From Ignavibacterium sp. (GTDB lineage Bacteria > Bacteroidota > Ignavibacteria > Ignavibacteriales > Ignavibacteriaceae), in assembly GCA_032027145.1 (NCBI GenBank), contig JAVSMP010000001.1:1454903-1518902 (forward strand): a stretch of DNA of 64,000 nt. The letters are read 5' to 3'. Shown here piece by piece: positions 54,915 to 64,000 of this stretch (position 1 is its first letter; each line of letters opens with the position of its first letter). A program made the position numbers and the translations under genes. The notes below the pieces were generated by a model. The model worked only from the letters and a program-made list of their open reading frames with translations, was not told the DNA's origin and did no database searches.

Positions 54915-57014
54915 ATGATTTTTCTTAATCCCGCTGTTTTATTAGGATTATTGGCTGCTTCAATTCCTATTATCATTCACTTGTTCAATCTTAGAAAACT
55001 AAAAAAGATTGAATTCAGCACACTTGTTTTTTTAAAGGAATTACAAAAAAATAAAATCCGGAAAATAAAACTTAAACAATGGATCTTACTTGCTCTAAGA
55101 GTTTTGATTATTTTGTTTGTGGTTTTAGCTTTTGCCAGACCGACATTACAATCAATACAGATAGGCGGAACAACTTCAGCTGCTAAAACTACTGCAATAT
55201 TTATACTTGATGATACATTCAGCATGTCAGTTGTTGATCAAAAAGGATCATATTTTAATCAGGCAAAAGAAATTATTAAACAGATTATATCACAGCTTCA
55301 GGAAGGAGATGAAGTTGGTTTGATATTGGTTTCAAATAATTCATCTGAAAGTAAAATGACTTCTGACTTTTCAGAGTTTATTAAAAACCTTGATATACTT
55401 GATTTATCATATTCAACAGGCGATTTGAACACTTCAATTATAAAGGCTGCTCGACTGATTTCTGAAAGTAAAAATTTTAATAAAGAGATTTATATTTTAT
55501 CTGATTTTCAGAAAAATAAAATTACAGATGAAATAACCCATAATGATTTAAGTGAATTGTTAAACGAAAAAGTCCGCCTTTATACTTTTGACATTGCTGA
55601 TAAAGAAGTGTTTAATCTATCAGTTGATGAACTTAAGATTAATAATCAGATATTTGAAAAAGATAAAACAGTTGAATTTTCTGTAACTATTACCAACAAC
55701 TCTGAGCAGGATATTAACAGTGCAGTGGTTTCACTTTTCATGAATAATGAAAGATCAGCACAAAAAAGTTACGATGTTAAAGCAAAGCAATCTGTAATAG
55801 TGAATATTGAGGCAGCTCCTAAAACAAGCGGCTTTGTTGATATGGTTGCAGAGATTGAGACTGATGAAGTCGAACAAGATAACAAGCGGTTTACAAGTAT
55901 CTTTATTCCTGAAAAGATATCAGTTGGATTATTTACAGAAAGCCAAAATGATTTGACATTTGTTAATCTTGCTTTACAAACAACCGGTGAAAGTAAATAT
56001 CAGATTGAAAGGAAAAATACTAATCAATTAACTACTCAGCAGTTAAGCAAATATCAGGTAATAATTATTTCTACTAATGCAATATTAAATGGTATTGAAC
56101 AAATCAGGGATTATGTTAGCAGCGGCGGAGGACTGATTTTATTTCCTGCTTCAATTCCTGATGTTAGTTCATTCAACAGAACATTATCAAAGCTTAATCT
56201 GGGTAATTGTCAATCAATTGTTGGCAATGTTGGCGGAGATGAACTAAGAATAAAATTTGATAAGACTGATTTTAATCATCCGATGTTTCAGAACATTTTT
56301 AAGAGTGATGATAAAAAGAAATATGAATCACCTGAGCTTAACGCTTACTATAAATTGGCAAAGACTGGTAATCAGATAATTTCATTAATAGATGGCTCAT
56401 CTTTTCTAAATGAGATAAAAATTGAAAAAGGAAAAGTTTTTGTTTTTAATTCTGCTCCGGTTCTAAGCTGGTCAGATTTTCCGATGAAAAGTATTTTTGC
56501 TCCTATGATAAATAAATCTGTTGTCTATCTTGCAGCAAAAGAAAGAGAGCAAAATATTTTTCTTGCCGGCGAGCAGATTAGTATCAACCTAAAAGGATCG
56601 AATCAGCTGCAAATCAAAATTGTTAAACCGGATAAATCAGAAGAGTTTATTAATTTGAATGATAATTCAGCAAAAGATTATTTAGTATATTCAAATACCA
56701 GCCTGGCAGGTAACTATAAATTTTATTCCGGTGATAAACTGATTGATGATATTTCTGTTAATACCGATCCAACTGAGTCAAAGACAGACTATGCAGATAA
56801 AAAAGATTTTGAGGATTATCTTTCTCAGATAAAATTTAACGGAGTTTATACTTCGATTGGCAAAGAAGAGAACATTTCTCAAAAAATTATGCAGGCAAGA
56901 TTTGGATCAGAACTTTGGAGATATTTTTTACTCGCTGCTATAGTTTTAGCACTGCTTGAAATGACAATTGCAAGAAATACAAAAAAAGAATTGGAAGGAA
57001 TTAAAAACGATTAA
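54915..57014 (+). CDS. BatA-like membrane protein with von Willebrand A domain
   Basis: A 699-residue protein of the BatA N-terminal family. The first 80 residues carry two membrane helices and the typical LGLLAASIPIIIHLFNLRKL and KQWILLALRVLIILFVVLAF segments. A vWA domain follows (about 90-240) with the metal motif DDTFSMS (Asp-x-x-Ser-x-Ser in variant form). A large exported part with a DUF4159/GATase-like region follows (VIIISTNAIL, SSGGGLILFPAS, about 375-420) and a final membrane helix (about 675-690). In Bacteroides Bat proteins affect aerotolerance. No MoxR ATPase or other Bat genes are adjacent. Confidence 0.83.
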   Translation: MIFLNPAVLLGLLAASIPIIIHLFNLRKLKKIEFSTLVFLKELQKNKIRKIKLKQWILLALRVLIILFVVLAFARPTLQSIQIGGTTSAAKTTAIFILDDTFSMSVVDQKGSYFNQAKEIIKQIISQLQEGDEVGLILVSNNSSESKMTSDFSEFIKNLDILDLSYSTGDLNTSIIKAARLISESKNFNKEIYILSDFQKNKITDEITHNDLSELLNEKVRLYTFDIADKEVFNLSVDELKINNQIFEKDKTVEFSVTITNNSEQDINSAVVSLFMNNERSAQKSYDVKAKQSVIVNIEAAPKTSGFVDMVAEIETDEVEQDNKRFTSIFIPEKISVGLFTESQNDLTFVNLALQTTGESKYQIERKNTNQLTTQQLSKYQVIIISTNAILNGIEQIRDYVSSGGGLILFPASIPDVSSFNRTLSKLNLGNCQSIVGNVGGDELRIKFDKTDFNHPMFQNIFKSDDKKKYESPELNAYYKLAKTGNQIISLIDGSSFLNEIKIEKGKVFVFNSAPVLSWSDFPMKSIFAPMINKSVVYLAAKEREQNIFLAGEQISINLKGSNQLQIKIVKPDKSEEFINLNDNSAKDYLVYSNTSLAGNYKFYSGDKLIDDISVNTDPTESKTDYADKKDFEDYLSQIKFNGVYTSIGKEENISQKIMQARFGSELWRYFLLAAIVLALLEMTIARNTKKELEGIKND

Positions 57015-57017
57015 ATT

Positions 57018-57097
57018 ATTGCGAGCAGACTTCGACAAAGCAATCTTTAACATTCAATAGATTGCTTCACCCCCGATGAATCAAGGTTCGCAATGAC
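57018..57097. repeat. Interspersed hairpin repeat
   Basis: ATTGCGA (57018-57024) pairs with TCGCAAT (57088-57094) at the ends. An inner perfect 9-bp inverted repeat AAGCAATCT (57038-57046)/AGATTGCTT (57059-57067) has a 12-nt loop. The sequence matches a widely seen bacterial hairpin repeat with ends TTGCGAG...CGCAATGAC. It lies 3 nt after the BatA-like stop. A partial copy is at 1-31. Confidence 0.6.
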
Positions 57098-57117
57098 AAT
57101 CAAAAGAAAAACACTTT

Positions 57118-58383
57118 ATGATAGACATTATAAAAAAAAATATTGAGCGGGCAATGCTCGTTTCTATTGATAACAAAGAATTTAGTAAAGAAGTTGTTGA
57201 AGAACATCTTAACGAACTTGAAGAACTTGCGAGCACTGCCGGTGCAGAAACTGTTTTCAAGATCATTCAAAGTAAAGCACGAATGGATCCGGCTTATTAT
57301 ATAGGCAAAGGTAAGGCAGAAGAACTCGCACAGCTTATTGAACTAAATGATATAAACATAATAATATTTGATGATGACTTATCGCCTGTGCAAGCCAGGA
57401 ACCTTGAAAATCTTTTCAATCGAAAAGTAATTGATAGGAGCGGACTTATACTTGATATTTTTGCATCCAGAGCAAAAACAAAAGAAGCAAAAACTCAGGT
57501 TGAACTTGCACAGCTTCAATATATGCTGCCACGATTAACCAGAGCTTGGACGCATTTATCAAAACAGTATGGCGGAATCGGAACTAAAGGTCCGGGTGAA
57601 ACACAGATTGAAACTGACAGAAGAATTATCAGAACCCGAATAACACATCTTAAGGAAAAATTAGCTCAGATCGAATCTCATCGTTCAACACAAAATGCCG
57701 GAAGAAAAAATACAACAAGGATTGCATTAGCTGGTTACACTAATGCCGGTAAGTCAACATTGTTTAATCTGCTTACAAATGCAGATGTTTTTGCCGAAGA
57801 TAAATTGTTTGCAACACTCGATTCAACAACACGTAATCTTGAAGCTCACGAAACAGAGAGAATAATTATTACTGATACTGTCGGCTTTATCAGAAAACTT
57901 CCTCCGCAGCTTGTTGCATCATTCAAAAGCACATTAAGTGAAGTTCGTGAAGCCGATATTATTTTTCATATAATAGATGCTTCTCATCCTTTTTATGAAG
58001 ATCAGTTAAAAGTTGTTGATGAAACTTTAAGAGAATTTGGAAGTAAAGACAAGCAGGTAATCAAAATATTTAACAAAATAGATCTGATAAAAGACAAAGC
58101 TAAAATTGATTTTATTCGTAACTCGCATAATGACTGCTTGATGATTTCAGCTAAACGAGGAATAAATATTTCGCTGTTAAAAGCCCGACTTAACGAAATT
58201 GTTGAAAACACTTTTGTCAGTGAGAAAGTTATACTTGGTTTGAACGAATCTAAAAAAGTATCTCAGATACATTCACTGGCTGAAGTTCTTAAAACAGAAT
58301 ATGATGAAGATGGAATAAAGGTCCATTATAAAACAAGTAAACAAAATGCAGACAAATTAAAGAAGATTATTTATGGCACTTAA
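57118..58383 (+). CDS. hflX: HflX GTPase
   Basis: A ribosome-associated GTPase with an N-terminal HflX domain (about 1-185, KARMDPAYYIGKGKAEELAQ) and the KGPGETQIETDRR motif. The G domain has GYTNAGKST (about 205), DTVGFI and NKID. Its 421 residues are normal. It rescues or splits stalled ribosomes under stress in other bacteria. It overlaps hutH by 11 nt. Confidence 0.95.
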   Translation: MIDIIKKNIERAMLVSIDNKEFSKEVVEEHLNELEELASTAGAETVFKIIQSKARMDPAYYIGKGKAEELAQLIELNDINIIIFDDDLSPVQARNLENLFNRKVIDRSGLILDIFASRAKTKEAKTQVELAQLQYMLPRLTRAWTHLSKQYGGIGTKGPGETQIETDRRIIRTRITHLKEKLAQIESHRSTQNAGRKNTTRIALAGYTNAGKSTLFNLLTNADVFAEDKLFATLDSTTRNLEAHETERIIITDTVGFIRKLPPQLVASFKSTLSEVREADIIFHIIDASHPFYEDQLKVVDETLREFGSKDKQVIKIFNKIDLIKDKAKIDFIRNSHNDCLMISAKRGINISLLKARLNEIVENTFVSEKVILGLNESKKVSQIHSLAEVLKTEYDEDGIKVHYKTSKQNADKLKKIIYGT

Positions 58384-59938
58384 AAAACTTATTGTTGATG
58401 GTAAATCACTTACACTTGACAAAATAGAATTTTTCTTAAACGAAAATCCGATTGTAACACTTTCAAGTGATTCAAAGAAAAAAGTAATTAAAGCCCGCAG
58501 GCTTATAGATAAATGGGTTAATGAAGGTAAAGTAATTTACGGAGTTACAACTGGCTTTGGTGAATTTGCCAATGTTTCGATATCAAAAAAAGATATTGAG
58601 AAACTTCAGGAAAATTTAATTATCTCACACTCAACTGGAGTTGGCGACCCGCTTCCACCGTTCATCGTTAAGATAATGATGCTGCTTCGTGTTAATGCAC
58701 TTGCAGGCGGTCACTCAGGTATCCGTTTGGAAACTCTTGAGCTGTTAATTGCAATGATGAATAATAATATTATTCCAGTTATCCCTTCACAAGGCTCTGT
58801 TGGGTCAAGCGGAGATCTTGCACCCTTATCTCATCTTGTTCTTGCAATGATTGGCAAAGGCGATGTGCAGATTTATAATGATGTAATGAAAGATGATCAG
58901 CATAAAATTAAAGTTGTAAATTCTCCTGATGCACTAAAAAAGTTTGGACTAAAACCTGTTAAACTTGGAGCTAAAGAAGGTCTTGCTTTAATCAACGGCA
59001 CTCAAATGATGACAGCTTTTGCATCATATATATGTATTGAAGCAAGAAAACTAAAAACAATTGCAGATATTGCCGGAGCACTTTCGCACGAAACTTTGCG
59101 CGGAACTGATAATGCTTTTGATTTACGAATACACAAGCTAAGACCATTCGCGGGGCAGATTGCTGTTGCAAAAAATATTCTTGCAATGATTAAAGATAGT
59201 GAAATTCGTGAATCACACAGAGAAAATGATCCGCGTGTTCAGGATTCATATTCAATTCGCTGTATTCCACAAATTCATGGCGCTTCAAGAGATTCGATTG
59301 ATTATGTTTGTTCACGGGTTGAGATAGAACTTAATTCTGTTAATGATAATCCACTGATCTTTCCGGAAGATGAAGCTCATCTCGAAGGCGGAAATTTTCA
59401 CGGACAGCCAATGGCACTTGCACTTGATTTTATGGCTATTGCATTATCCGAATATGCGAATGTTTCTGAACGCAGAACTGAAAGAATGTTAAACGGTTCA
59501 CTGAGCAGTCTGCCAAGATTTCTAACAAAGAACGGCGGACTTAATTCCGGTTTGATGATTGCACAATACACCGCTGCTTCGCTTGTGTCTGAAAATAAAG
59601 TTCTTGCTCATCCAGCAAGTGTGGATTCAATTCCAACTTCTGCAAACCAGGAAGATCATAATTCTATGGGTTCAATCTCTGCAAGAAAATGTTATCAGAT
59701 ATTAAAAAATGTTCAATCAGTTTTATCGATAGAAATTCTAACAGCTTGCCAGGGATTGGAATTCCACAAACCGATGAAGTATGGAAAAGGAACGGAAGCT
59801 GTTTATAAACTTGTCAGAAAATCTGTTCAGCCGGTGTTAAATGATCGGATTATTTATAAGGATATTGAAAAGATAAGGGGATTAATATTGACTACCGATT
59901 TCTTAAGAGAAGTTAAAAAAGTTGTTGAATTAAATTGA
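58373..59938 (+). CDS. hutH: Histidine ammonia-lyase
   Basis: It deaminates histidine to urocanate, 521 residues. YGVTTGFGEFANV holds the catalytic Tyr, ISHSTGVGDP the His linked to histidine preference, and SANQEDHNSMGS the conserved Glu region. The MIO-forming triad is Ser-Ser-Gly (GSVGSSGDLAPLSH) where most family members have Ala-Ser-Gly. Tyrosine ammonia-lyase or aminomutase is possible. hutU, hutI and hutG are not nearby, which weakens the histidine assignment. Confidence 0.85.
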   Translation: MALKKLIVDGKSLTLDKIEFFLNENPIVTLSSDSKKKVIKARRLIDKWVNEGKVIYGVTTGFGEFANVSISKKDIEKLQENLIISHSTGVGDPLPPFIVKIMMLLRVNALAGGHSGIRLETLELLIAMMNNNIIPVIPSQGSVGSSGDLAPLSHLVLAMIGKGDVQIYNDVMKDDQHKIKVVNSPDALKKFGLKPVKLGAKEGLALINGTQMMTAFASYICIEARKLKTIADIAGALSHETLRGTDNAFDLRIHKLRPFAGQIAVAKNILAMIKDSEIRESHRENDPRVQDSYSIRCIPQIHGASRDSIDYVCSRVEIELNSVNDNPLIFPEDEAHLEGGNFHGQPMALALDFMAIALSEYANVSERRTERMLNGSLSSLPRFLTKNGGLNSGLMIAQYTAASLVSENKVLAHPASVDSIPTSANQEDHNSMGSISARKCYQILKNVQSVLSIEILTACQGLEFHKPMKYGKGTEAVYKLVRKSVQPVLNDRIIYKDIEKIRGLILTTDFLREVKKVVELN

Positions 59939-59954
59939 TCAAAGGATATAATTA

Positions 59955-60257
59955 ATGAAAACATTTTTATTAACATTTGAACATGGTCCGAATTATCAAT
60001 CAGAAAAAAGTTTTCATAATCAGCAAAATTGGGAAAATCATTCACGATTTGCTGATAAACTTTTTCTTCAGCATAGAGTTACAATGTGCGGAGCTTTGAA
60101 AGATGAGTCAAAGGTTATTGTTGTAGCCAATGGAAAAAGCGAAAGCTCAATTAGAAATCTTTTTAAAGATGATCCTTTTGTAAAAAATGGAGTTTTAATC
60201 CTGACACATGTTGATGAATGGGAGCTTTATCTGAACCCTGAGCAGATTGATGAGTAG
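59955..60257 (+). CDS. YciI-like dimeric alpha+beta protein
   Basis: A small YCII-family protein, 100 residues. The family pattern is visible: an early strand (FLLTFEHGPNY), the conserved His in WENHSRFADKL, MCGALKD, and DDPFVKNGVLI. The family includes dehydrochlorinase-like and peroxidase-like proteins of uncertain role. It lies 16 nt after hutH and overlaps anmK. Confidence 0.75.
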   Translation: MKTFLLTFEHGPNYQSEKSFHNQQNWENHSRFADKLFLQHRVTMCGALKDESKVIVVANGKSESSIRNLFKDDPFVKNGVLILTHVDEWELYLNPEQIDE

Positions 60258-61323
60258 AAGTGCAGATAATATTGATATCGATGTAATTGGAACAATGTCA
60301 GGCACTTCCTTAGATGGACTCGATATATGTTTTGTGAATTTTAAACTCGATAAAAATAATTGGGCTTATAAAATCCGCATAGCAGAAACAATTGAATATG
60401 ATAACTCTATTAAAGATAAGTTAGCAAGTGCTCATCTGATGGATGCATTATCATTTTCAAAACTACACTTTGATTACGGAAAATATTTGGGCAAAGAGAT
60501 AAAAGAATTTATTGATAAACATTCAATTGAACCCAAATTAATTTCATCTCACGGTCAAACTATTTTTCATCAGCCGGAATCAGGATTTACAACACAGATT
60601 GGCAAAGGCGCTTGTATAGCTGCAGAAACAGGTATAGATACAGTTTGTGATTTCCGTTCGACAGATGTTGCACTTAAAGGCAACGGAGCTCCATTAGTAC
60701 CGATTGGTGATAGATATCTTTTTTCAGGATATGATTACTGCCTGAACCTTGGAGGATTCTCTAATATTTCTTTTGAAGATAATGATAAACGGATTGCTTA
60801 TGATATTTGTCCAGTAAATTTTATTTTGAATTATTATATGAAGCAAAAAGGGAAAGAGTTTGACAAAGACGGCGAGACAGCAAGAAGCGGTAAAATAAAT
60901 ACCGAGTTGCTGAAAGCACTGAACTCAATTTCATATTATTCAAAAGCAGGACCCAAATCTCTTGGCAGGGAAGATGTTGAGAAAGAATTTATTCCATTAA
61001 TTGATTCGTTTAATTTGACAGTTAAAGATATACTGAGCACATATTGTGAACATATTGCATTTCAGATTGGAAGAGAAATTAAACGGGGAAAAGTTTTAAT
61101 TACAGGCGGTGGAGCATTTAATAAATTTCTGATTGAACGAGTGCAAAACACTGCTCTACAACACAATTATCTGCTACCTGATGAACAAACTATAAATTTC
61201 AAAGAAGCCTTGATCTTTGCATTTCTTGGAGTTTTGTATAATTACAATTTAATAAACTGTTTATCATCTGTAACAGGTGCTAAATCAGATTCGATATCAG
61301 GTTCACTTTATAAAGCAGTATAA
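60250..61323 (+). CDS. anmK: AnmK, anhydro-N-acetylmuramic acid kinase
   Basis: It phosphorylates anhydroMurNAc in cell-wall recycling, 357 residues. The family motifs are VIGTMSGTSLDGLDICFVNF (about 12-31), SSHGQTIFHQP, VPIGDRYLF, NLGGFSNIS and ITGGGAFNKFL. I choose the ATG at 60250, overlapping the YciI-like gene by 8 nt; a TTG one codon earlier is possible. No other recycling genes are adjacent. Confidence 0.94.
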   Translation: MSRSADNIDIDVIGTMSGTSLDGLDICFVNFKLDKNNWAYKIRIAETIEYDNSIKDKLASAHLMDALSFSKLHFDYGKYLGKEIKEFIDKHSIEPKLISSHGQTIFHQPESGFTTQIGKGACIAAETGIDTVCDFRSTDVALKGNGAPLVPIGDRYLFSGYDYCLNLGGFSNISFEDNDKRIAYDICPVNFILNYYMKQKGKEFDKDGETARSGKINTELLKALNSISYYSKAGPKSLGREDVEKEFIPLIDSFNLTVKDILSTYCEHIAFQIGREIKRGKVLITGGGAFNKFLIERVQNTALQHNYLLPDEQTINFKEALIFAFLGVLYNYNLINCLSSVTGAKSDSISGSLYKAV

Positions 61324-61353
61324 TTATCTCATTTTAAACAAAGCCGCTAAAGA

Positions 61354-61659
61354 TTATTCGTAATAATCAATCTTGCATCCACATCCATCCCATTTGCGCT
61401 CGTAATAATCAAGGCGTTCCTGAATAAATGAATCAGCTTCTTTTATCGAATTCATTTTTCTCAATAAAACTTCCTTATTAAAAGTAATTTCCTGAATAAA
61501 CAGAATACCATTATATTTTAATAAACGGATGCTGTCAGAAAGGTAAGTGTTCTCCTCTCTTAAAATCTCTGCGCTCTTTAGCAAAAGCTCGAGTTCGCGG
61601 TCTTCAATAATAATATATTTTGAATTTAAGGCTTTTGAAAATATTTCTTCAATTGTCAT
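61354..61659 (-). CDS. Small unknown protein
   Basis: I do not recognise this 101-residue protein. It is soluble, acidic and helical, with a C-terminal Cys pair (KWDGCGCKIDYYE). It lies alone between convergent anmK and the antiporter gene, with codon use like its neighbours. No good ribosome-binding site is seen; the ATG is preceded by AT-rich sequence. Confidence 0.55.
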   Translation of the reverse strand: MTIEEIFSKALNSKYIIIEDRELELLLKSAEILREENTYLSDSIRLLKYNGILFIQEITFNKEVLLRKMNSIKEADSFIQERLDYYERKWDGCGCKIDYYE

Positions 61660-61717
61660 AACGAAAATAATTTTATTCTATTTGATGGTTATTTGTGATA
61701 AAAGTTGCAGAAAAAAA

Positions 61718-63865
61718 TTACTGTGAATTTACTACTAAAACAGGGCAGGGCGCATTGTTAAGAATTCTTTCAACACGAGGTCCGAGATAGAGTTTATCCG
61801 AACCTGGTCTAACAGCAGTTCCGAGGATGATTAAATCAGAATTACTTTCCTTCGCCATTTTTAGAATGACTTTGTCAGGTTCTTCACCAATTTTTATTTC
61901 AGCAAATGAATTAACATTAAAAGATTCGCCTAACTTTTTCAATTCTTCTACTGTCTGATTAGCAAAAGTCAATCTTCTTTCTCTAAGACTGCCTTCAATA
62001 TCCAAAGCTGAATAACCTTGCTTGCTTTCAACGACATTTAAAATGTGAACCTGATCTTGTTCGAGATATGCAATTCCAAATGCAACTTCGGCTGCATGCT
62101 TTGATGCTTTGCTTCCGTTAGTGGGGACTAAAATACTGCAAGGCTTCCAATCCTCAGATATTTCACTTCTCTGAACAACAATGCTTGTGCAAGGAGATAA
62201 CCTGACAAGATTATCAACAATAGGATTAAACAACATATCCGAATTTTTATTTCTTTCAGTTGCACCGACTATCAGAAGATCATAATCTTTTTTTACTTCC
62301 TCAAGAATACTTTCGAGCGGATTGCTGCTTACAACAACCTTTTTAGTAACCGGCATTTGAGTAAAAAACTCTCCAAGCATATTAAGATATTGCATACTTG
62401 CAGCTTTTTCTTCTTCACTTGAAATAGTAAAGAGTGTAACACTTAAATCAGTTTTTCTGCTTAGTCTTTCCAATATTCTGGCTTCGATTAGCTTTGTTGG
62501 GGTTGACTGATTAACTGCTCTTGTTCGGACAGGAAGAAGTACGCGATGAATCTTATTCAAAATATTGTCTTTTAACTTCTCTTCCTTTTCCAGTCTTTTT
62601 ATTTCTGCTTCCTCAATCTTAACGTGCTTTAAAGTCCATCTGAGCATAAACGGAGCCATTAGAGAAGTAACTACCGACATAATTATAATTAGAGAAAAAA
62701 TTTCTTGTGAGATAATTCCCACAGATAATCCTATCGTAGCAATAATTATTTGAATCGCACCACGGGCATTTAAGCCGGAGCTAAATGATAAAGCTGTCCA
62801 ATGATCGCTCTTTCCATATAAACGTGCACCAAGATAAACCCCGGCTATCTTACTTACTGTTGCTATTGCTATTAATCCAATACCAATAATTAAAAGCTCG
62901 GGTTCTAACAAAGGGGTAAGATTTACTTTTAATCCGGCAGCAGCAAAAAATATTGGTGCAAAAATTCCAAAAGTAATGCTTTCTAATCTGTCTATTGATT
63001 CTTCAGGAATAGCGGGTATCCGTGAAAATACAATGCCGGCAACAAAAGCTCCAAGCACAGCTTCTAATCTTAAAGACTGGGCAATTGCTCCGAGTCCTAC
63101 ACTGAATAAAATCAAAATTGTTAAAATTTTATATTGACTTTGGATTGAGTTCTGTGCAAAACTGATAGTTTTTGCTGCAATCCATTTGCCGGCAACAAAA
63201 CTTACTGAAATAAACAGCGCAACTTTTCCGATAGAGAATAAAACATTTTGTGCAGTTATTACTCCAAATTCTATTAGTCCAAGTACTATTGATAAAACAA
63301 TCCACGCGGCAGTATCATCTATCATCCCGGCAGCAATTGTAATTTGACCGATATCTCGTCGGATTAAATTTAAATCAATTAATACTTTTGCAATTACAGG
63401 TATTGATGAGACTGAAATTGCAGTTGCAATAAACAAAGAAAAGACAATTCTTTTTGAAGGATCAATTAATAACGAATCGGGTATTAGGAAGCAAAATCCA
63501 AATCCAAGAATCAATGGTAAAATCAAGCCGCCTATAGCAGTTCCAAAAGCTTTTTTAGAATGATGCTTAATCAGAGCAAGGTCAGTTTCGAGACCTGTTA
63601 TCAATAACAGCAGCATTGCTCCAATTAAACTTACAACTTCAAGCAGGTTTGTTCCATCTATTGACTTAACGGACATAAAATCCGAAAATCCCGGGATTGC
63701 CCCAAGCAGCGAAGGACCTAAGATAACACCCGCCAGTATTTCACCAATTACACTTGGCTGTCCGACTTTTAAAAATATCTCACCAAGTATTCTTGCAAAA
63801 AGCAGCAGCAAGAAAAACTGAAAAAGCAGATATAAAATATCGTTATGAAATGATGCTTCAATCAT
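61718..63865 (-). CDS. CPA2-type cation/proton antiporter with UspA domains
   Basis: A Na+(K+)/H+ antiporter of the CPA2 family fused to two universal stress domains. About 11-13 membrane helices span residues 10-410, including GAMLLLLITGLETDLALIK, AAGMIDDTAAWIVL (the antiporter DD motif) and FSSGLNARGAIQIIIA. The C-terminal part (about 435-715) holds two UspA-like folds (LIVGATERN and LIILGTAVRPG). I use the ATG at 63865; a TTG five codons upstream is possible. Confidence 0.88.
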   Translation of the reverse strand: MIEASFHNDILYLLFQFFLLLLFARILGEIFLKVGQPSVIGEILAGVILGPSLLGAIPGFSDFMSVKSIDGTNLLEVVSLIGAMLLLLITGLETDLALIKHHSKKAFGTAIGGLILPLILGFGFCFLIPDSLLIDPSKRIVFSLFIATAISVSSIPVIAKVLIDLNLIRRDIGQITIAAGMIDDTAAWIVLSIVLGLIEFGVITAQNVLFSIGKVALFISVSFVAGKWIAAKTISFAQNSIQSQYKILTILILFSVGLGAIAQSLRLEAVLGAFVAGIVFSRIPAIPEESIDRLESITFGIFAPIFFAAAGLKVNLTPLLEPELLIIGIGLIAIATVSKIAGVYLGARLYGKSDHWTALSFSSGLNARGAIQIIIATIGLSVGIISQEIFSLIIIMSVVTSLMAPFMLRWTLKHVKIEEAEIKRLEKEEKLKDNILNKIHRVLLPVRTRAVNQSTPTKLIEARILERLSRKTDLSVTLFTISSEEEKAASMQYLNMLGEFFTQMPVTKKVVVSSNPLESILEEVKKDYDLLIVGATERNKNSDMLFNPIVDNLVRLSPCTSIVVQRSEISEDWKPCSILVPTNGSKASKHAAEVAFGIAYLEQDQVHILNVVESKQGYSALDIEGSLRERRLTFANQTVEELKKLGESFNVNSFAEIKIGEEPDKVILKMAKESNSDLIILGTAVRPGSDKLYLGPRVERILNNAPCPVLVVNSQ

Positions 63866-64000
63866 TTGGTTTTCTATCAAGCCTTTAATTTAGTTTTATT
63901 AATAGATTAAATCGAAATAATAATTATTGAATTTAAGATGCAAAGTAACTAAAAGAACTAATATAATAAACGGAGGTAAAGGCTGGTTTAATCACTTATT
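63866..64000. other. Right edge of the window
   Basis: The final bases are AT-rich. GGAGGT at 63973-63978 looks like a ribosome-binding site, but no start codon follows it within the window. A plus-strand gene probably begins just beyond the edge. Confidence 0.3.

Overview
The window is about 64 kb of AT-rich, gene-dense bacterial chromosome. It most likely comes from the Ignavibacteria/Chlorobi side of the FCB superphylum. Three secreted proteins end in Por-type (type IX secretion) sorting domains with the NYPNPFNP signature. There is a GWxTD-domain protein, a DUF4301 protein, a bacillithiol synthesis gene (bshA) with a bacilliredoxin, and many TAnnTTTG promoter-like boxes of the Bacteroidota type. 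I saw no CRISPR array, prophage or intact insertion sequence. The only mobile-element trace is a doubtful integrase relic at 29833-29948.

Layout. 32-6443 (minus): a complete suf Fe-S assembly operon in the order sufB-C-D-S-U-T, ending in a bacilliredoxin. 6754-6826: tRNA-Arg(CCU) on plus, overlapped antisense by the 3' end of a HAD phosphatase gene that belongs to a minus operon with an RfbD-like reductase and a PfkB kinase (6788-9421). 9546-12955 (plus): bshA, a deoxyribosyltransferase-like gene, an unknown gene and an rRNA m5C methyltransferase, closed by a strong terminator shared with the convergent type IX-secreted polysaccharide deacetylase (12957-14396). 14493-21883 (minus): uvrA, an MCE/Mla lipid ABC transporter (E-F-D order), then ubiA-like prenyltransferase, rnhB and yraN. 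22142-29648 (minus): a seven-gene run of CPBP protease, zinc-ribbon DUF2007, cdsA, rimO, GWxTD protein, PfkB kinase and a BamA/TamA-like outer-membrane protein.

30137-39564 (plus): a small membrane protein, miaB, SPOR and metallo-hydrolase genes, a receiver-less sigma-54 activator followed by an LptE-like lipoprotein, a membrane glycosyltransferase and a TPR protein, then a 3-methyladenine glycosylase, a heptosyltransferase-like gene and a DUF3108 protein. 39813-42394: two neighbouring type IX cargo proteins with related C-terminal halves. 42571-49554: a META lipoprotein, an unknown gene with DUF4301, a 37-residue TatA-like mini-protein, rpiA, a PLP trans-sulfuration enzyme, a glycosyltransferase and a divergent GroES.

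49919-53741 (minus) is the most unusual block. Three consecutive proteins with the architecture of minor pilins (PilV/PilW/PilX-like) lack a recognisable prepilin peptidase site. They are followed by an orphan NtrC-type response regulator whose GAFTGA loop reads GSFTGS. 54137-54607 is a MarR regulator with a perfect palindrome just upstream. 54915-61323 (plus) carries a BatA-like von Willebrand protein, hflX, a histidine ammonia-lyase with SSG in place of ASG, a YciI protein and anmK. The window closes with a cation/proton antiporter fused to UspA domains.

Functional themes are Fe-S and thiol homeostasis (suf, bacilliredoxin, bshA), cell-envelope building (Mla, BamA/TamA, LptE, CdsA, glycosyltransferases, AnmK), tRNA/rRNA/ribosome modification (miaB, rimO, RsmF-like) and type IX or pilus-like surface export. 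All function calls come from reading the sequence alone.
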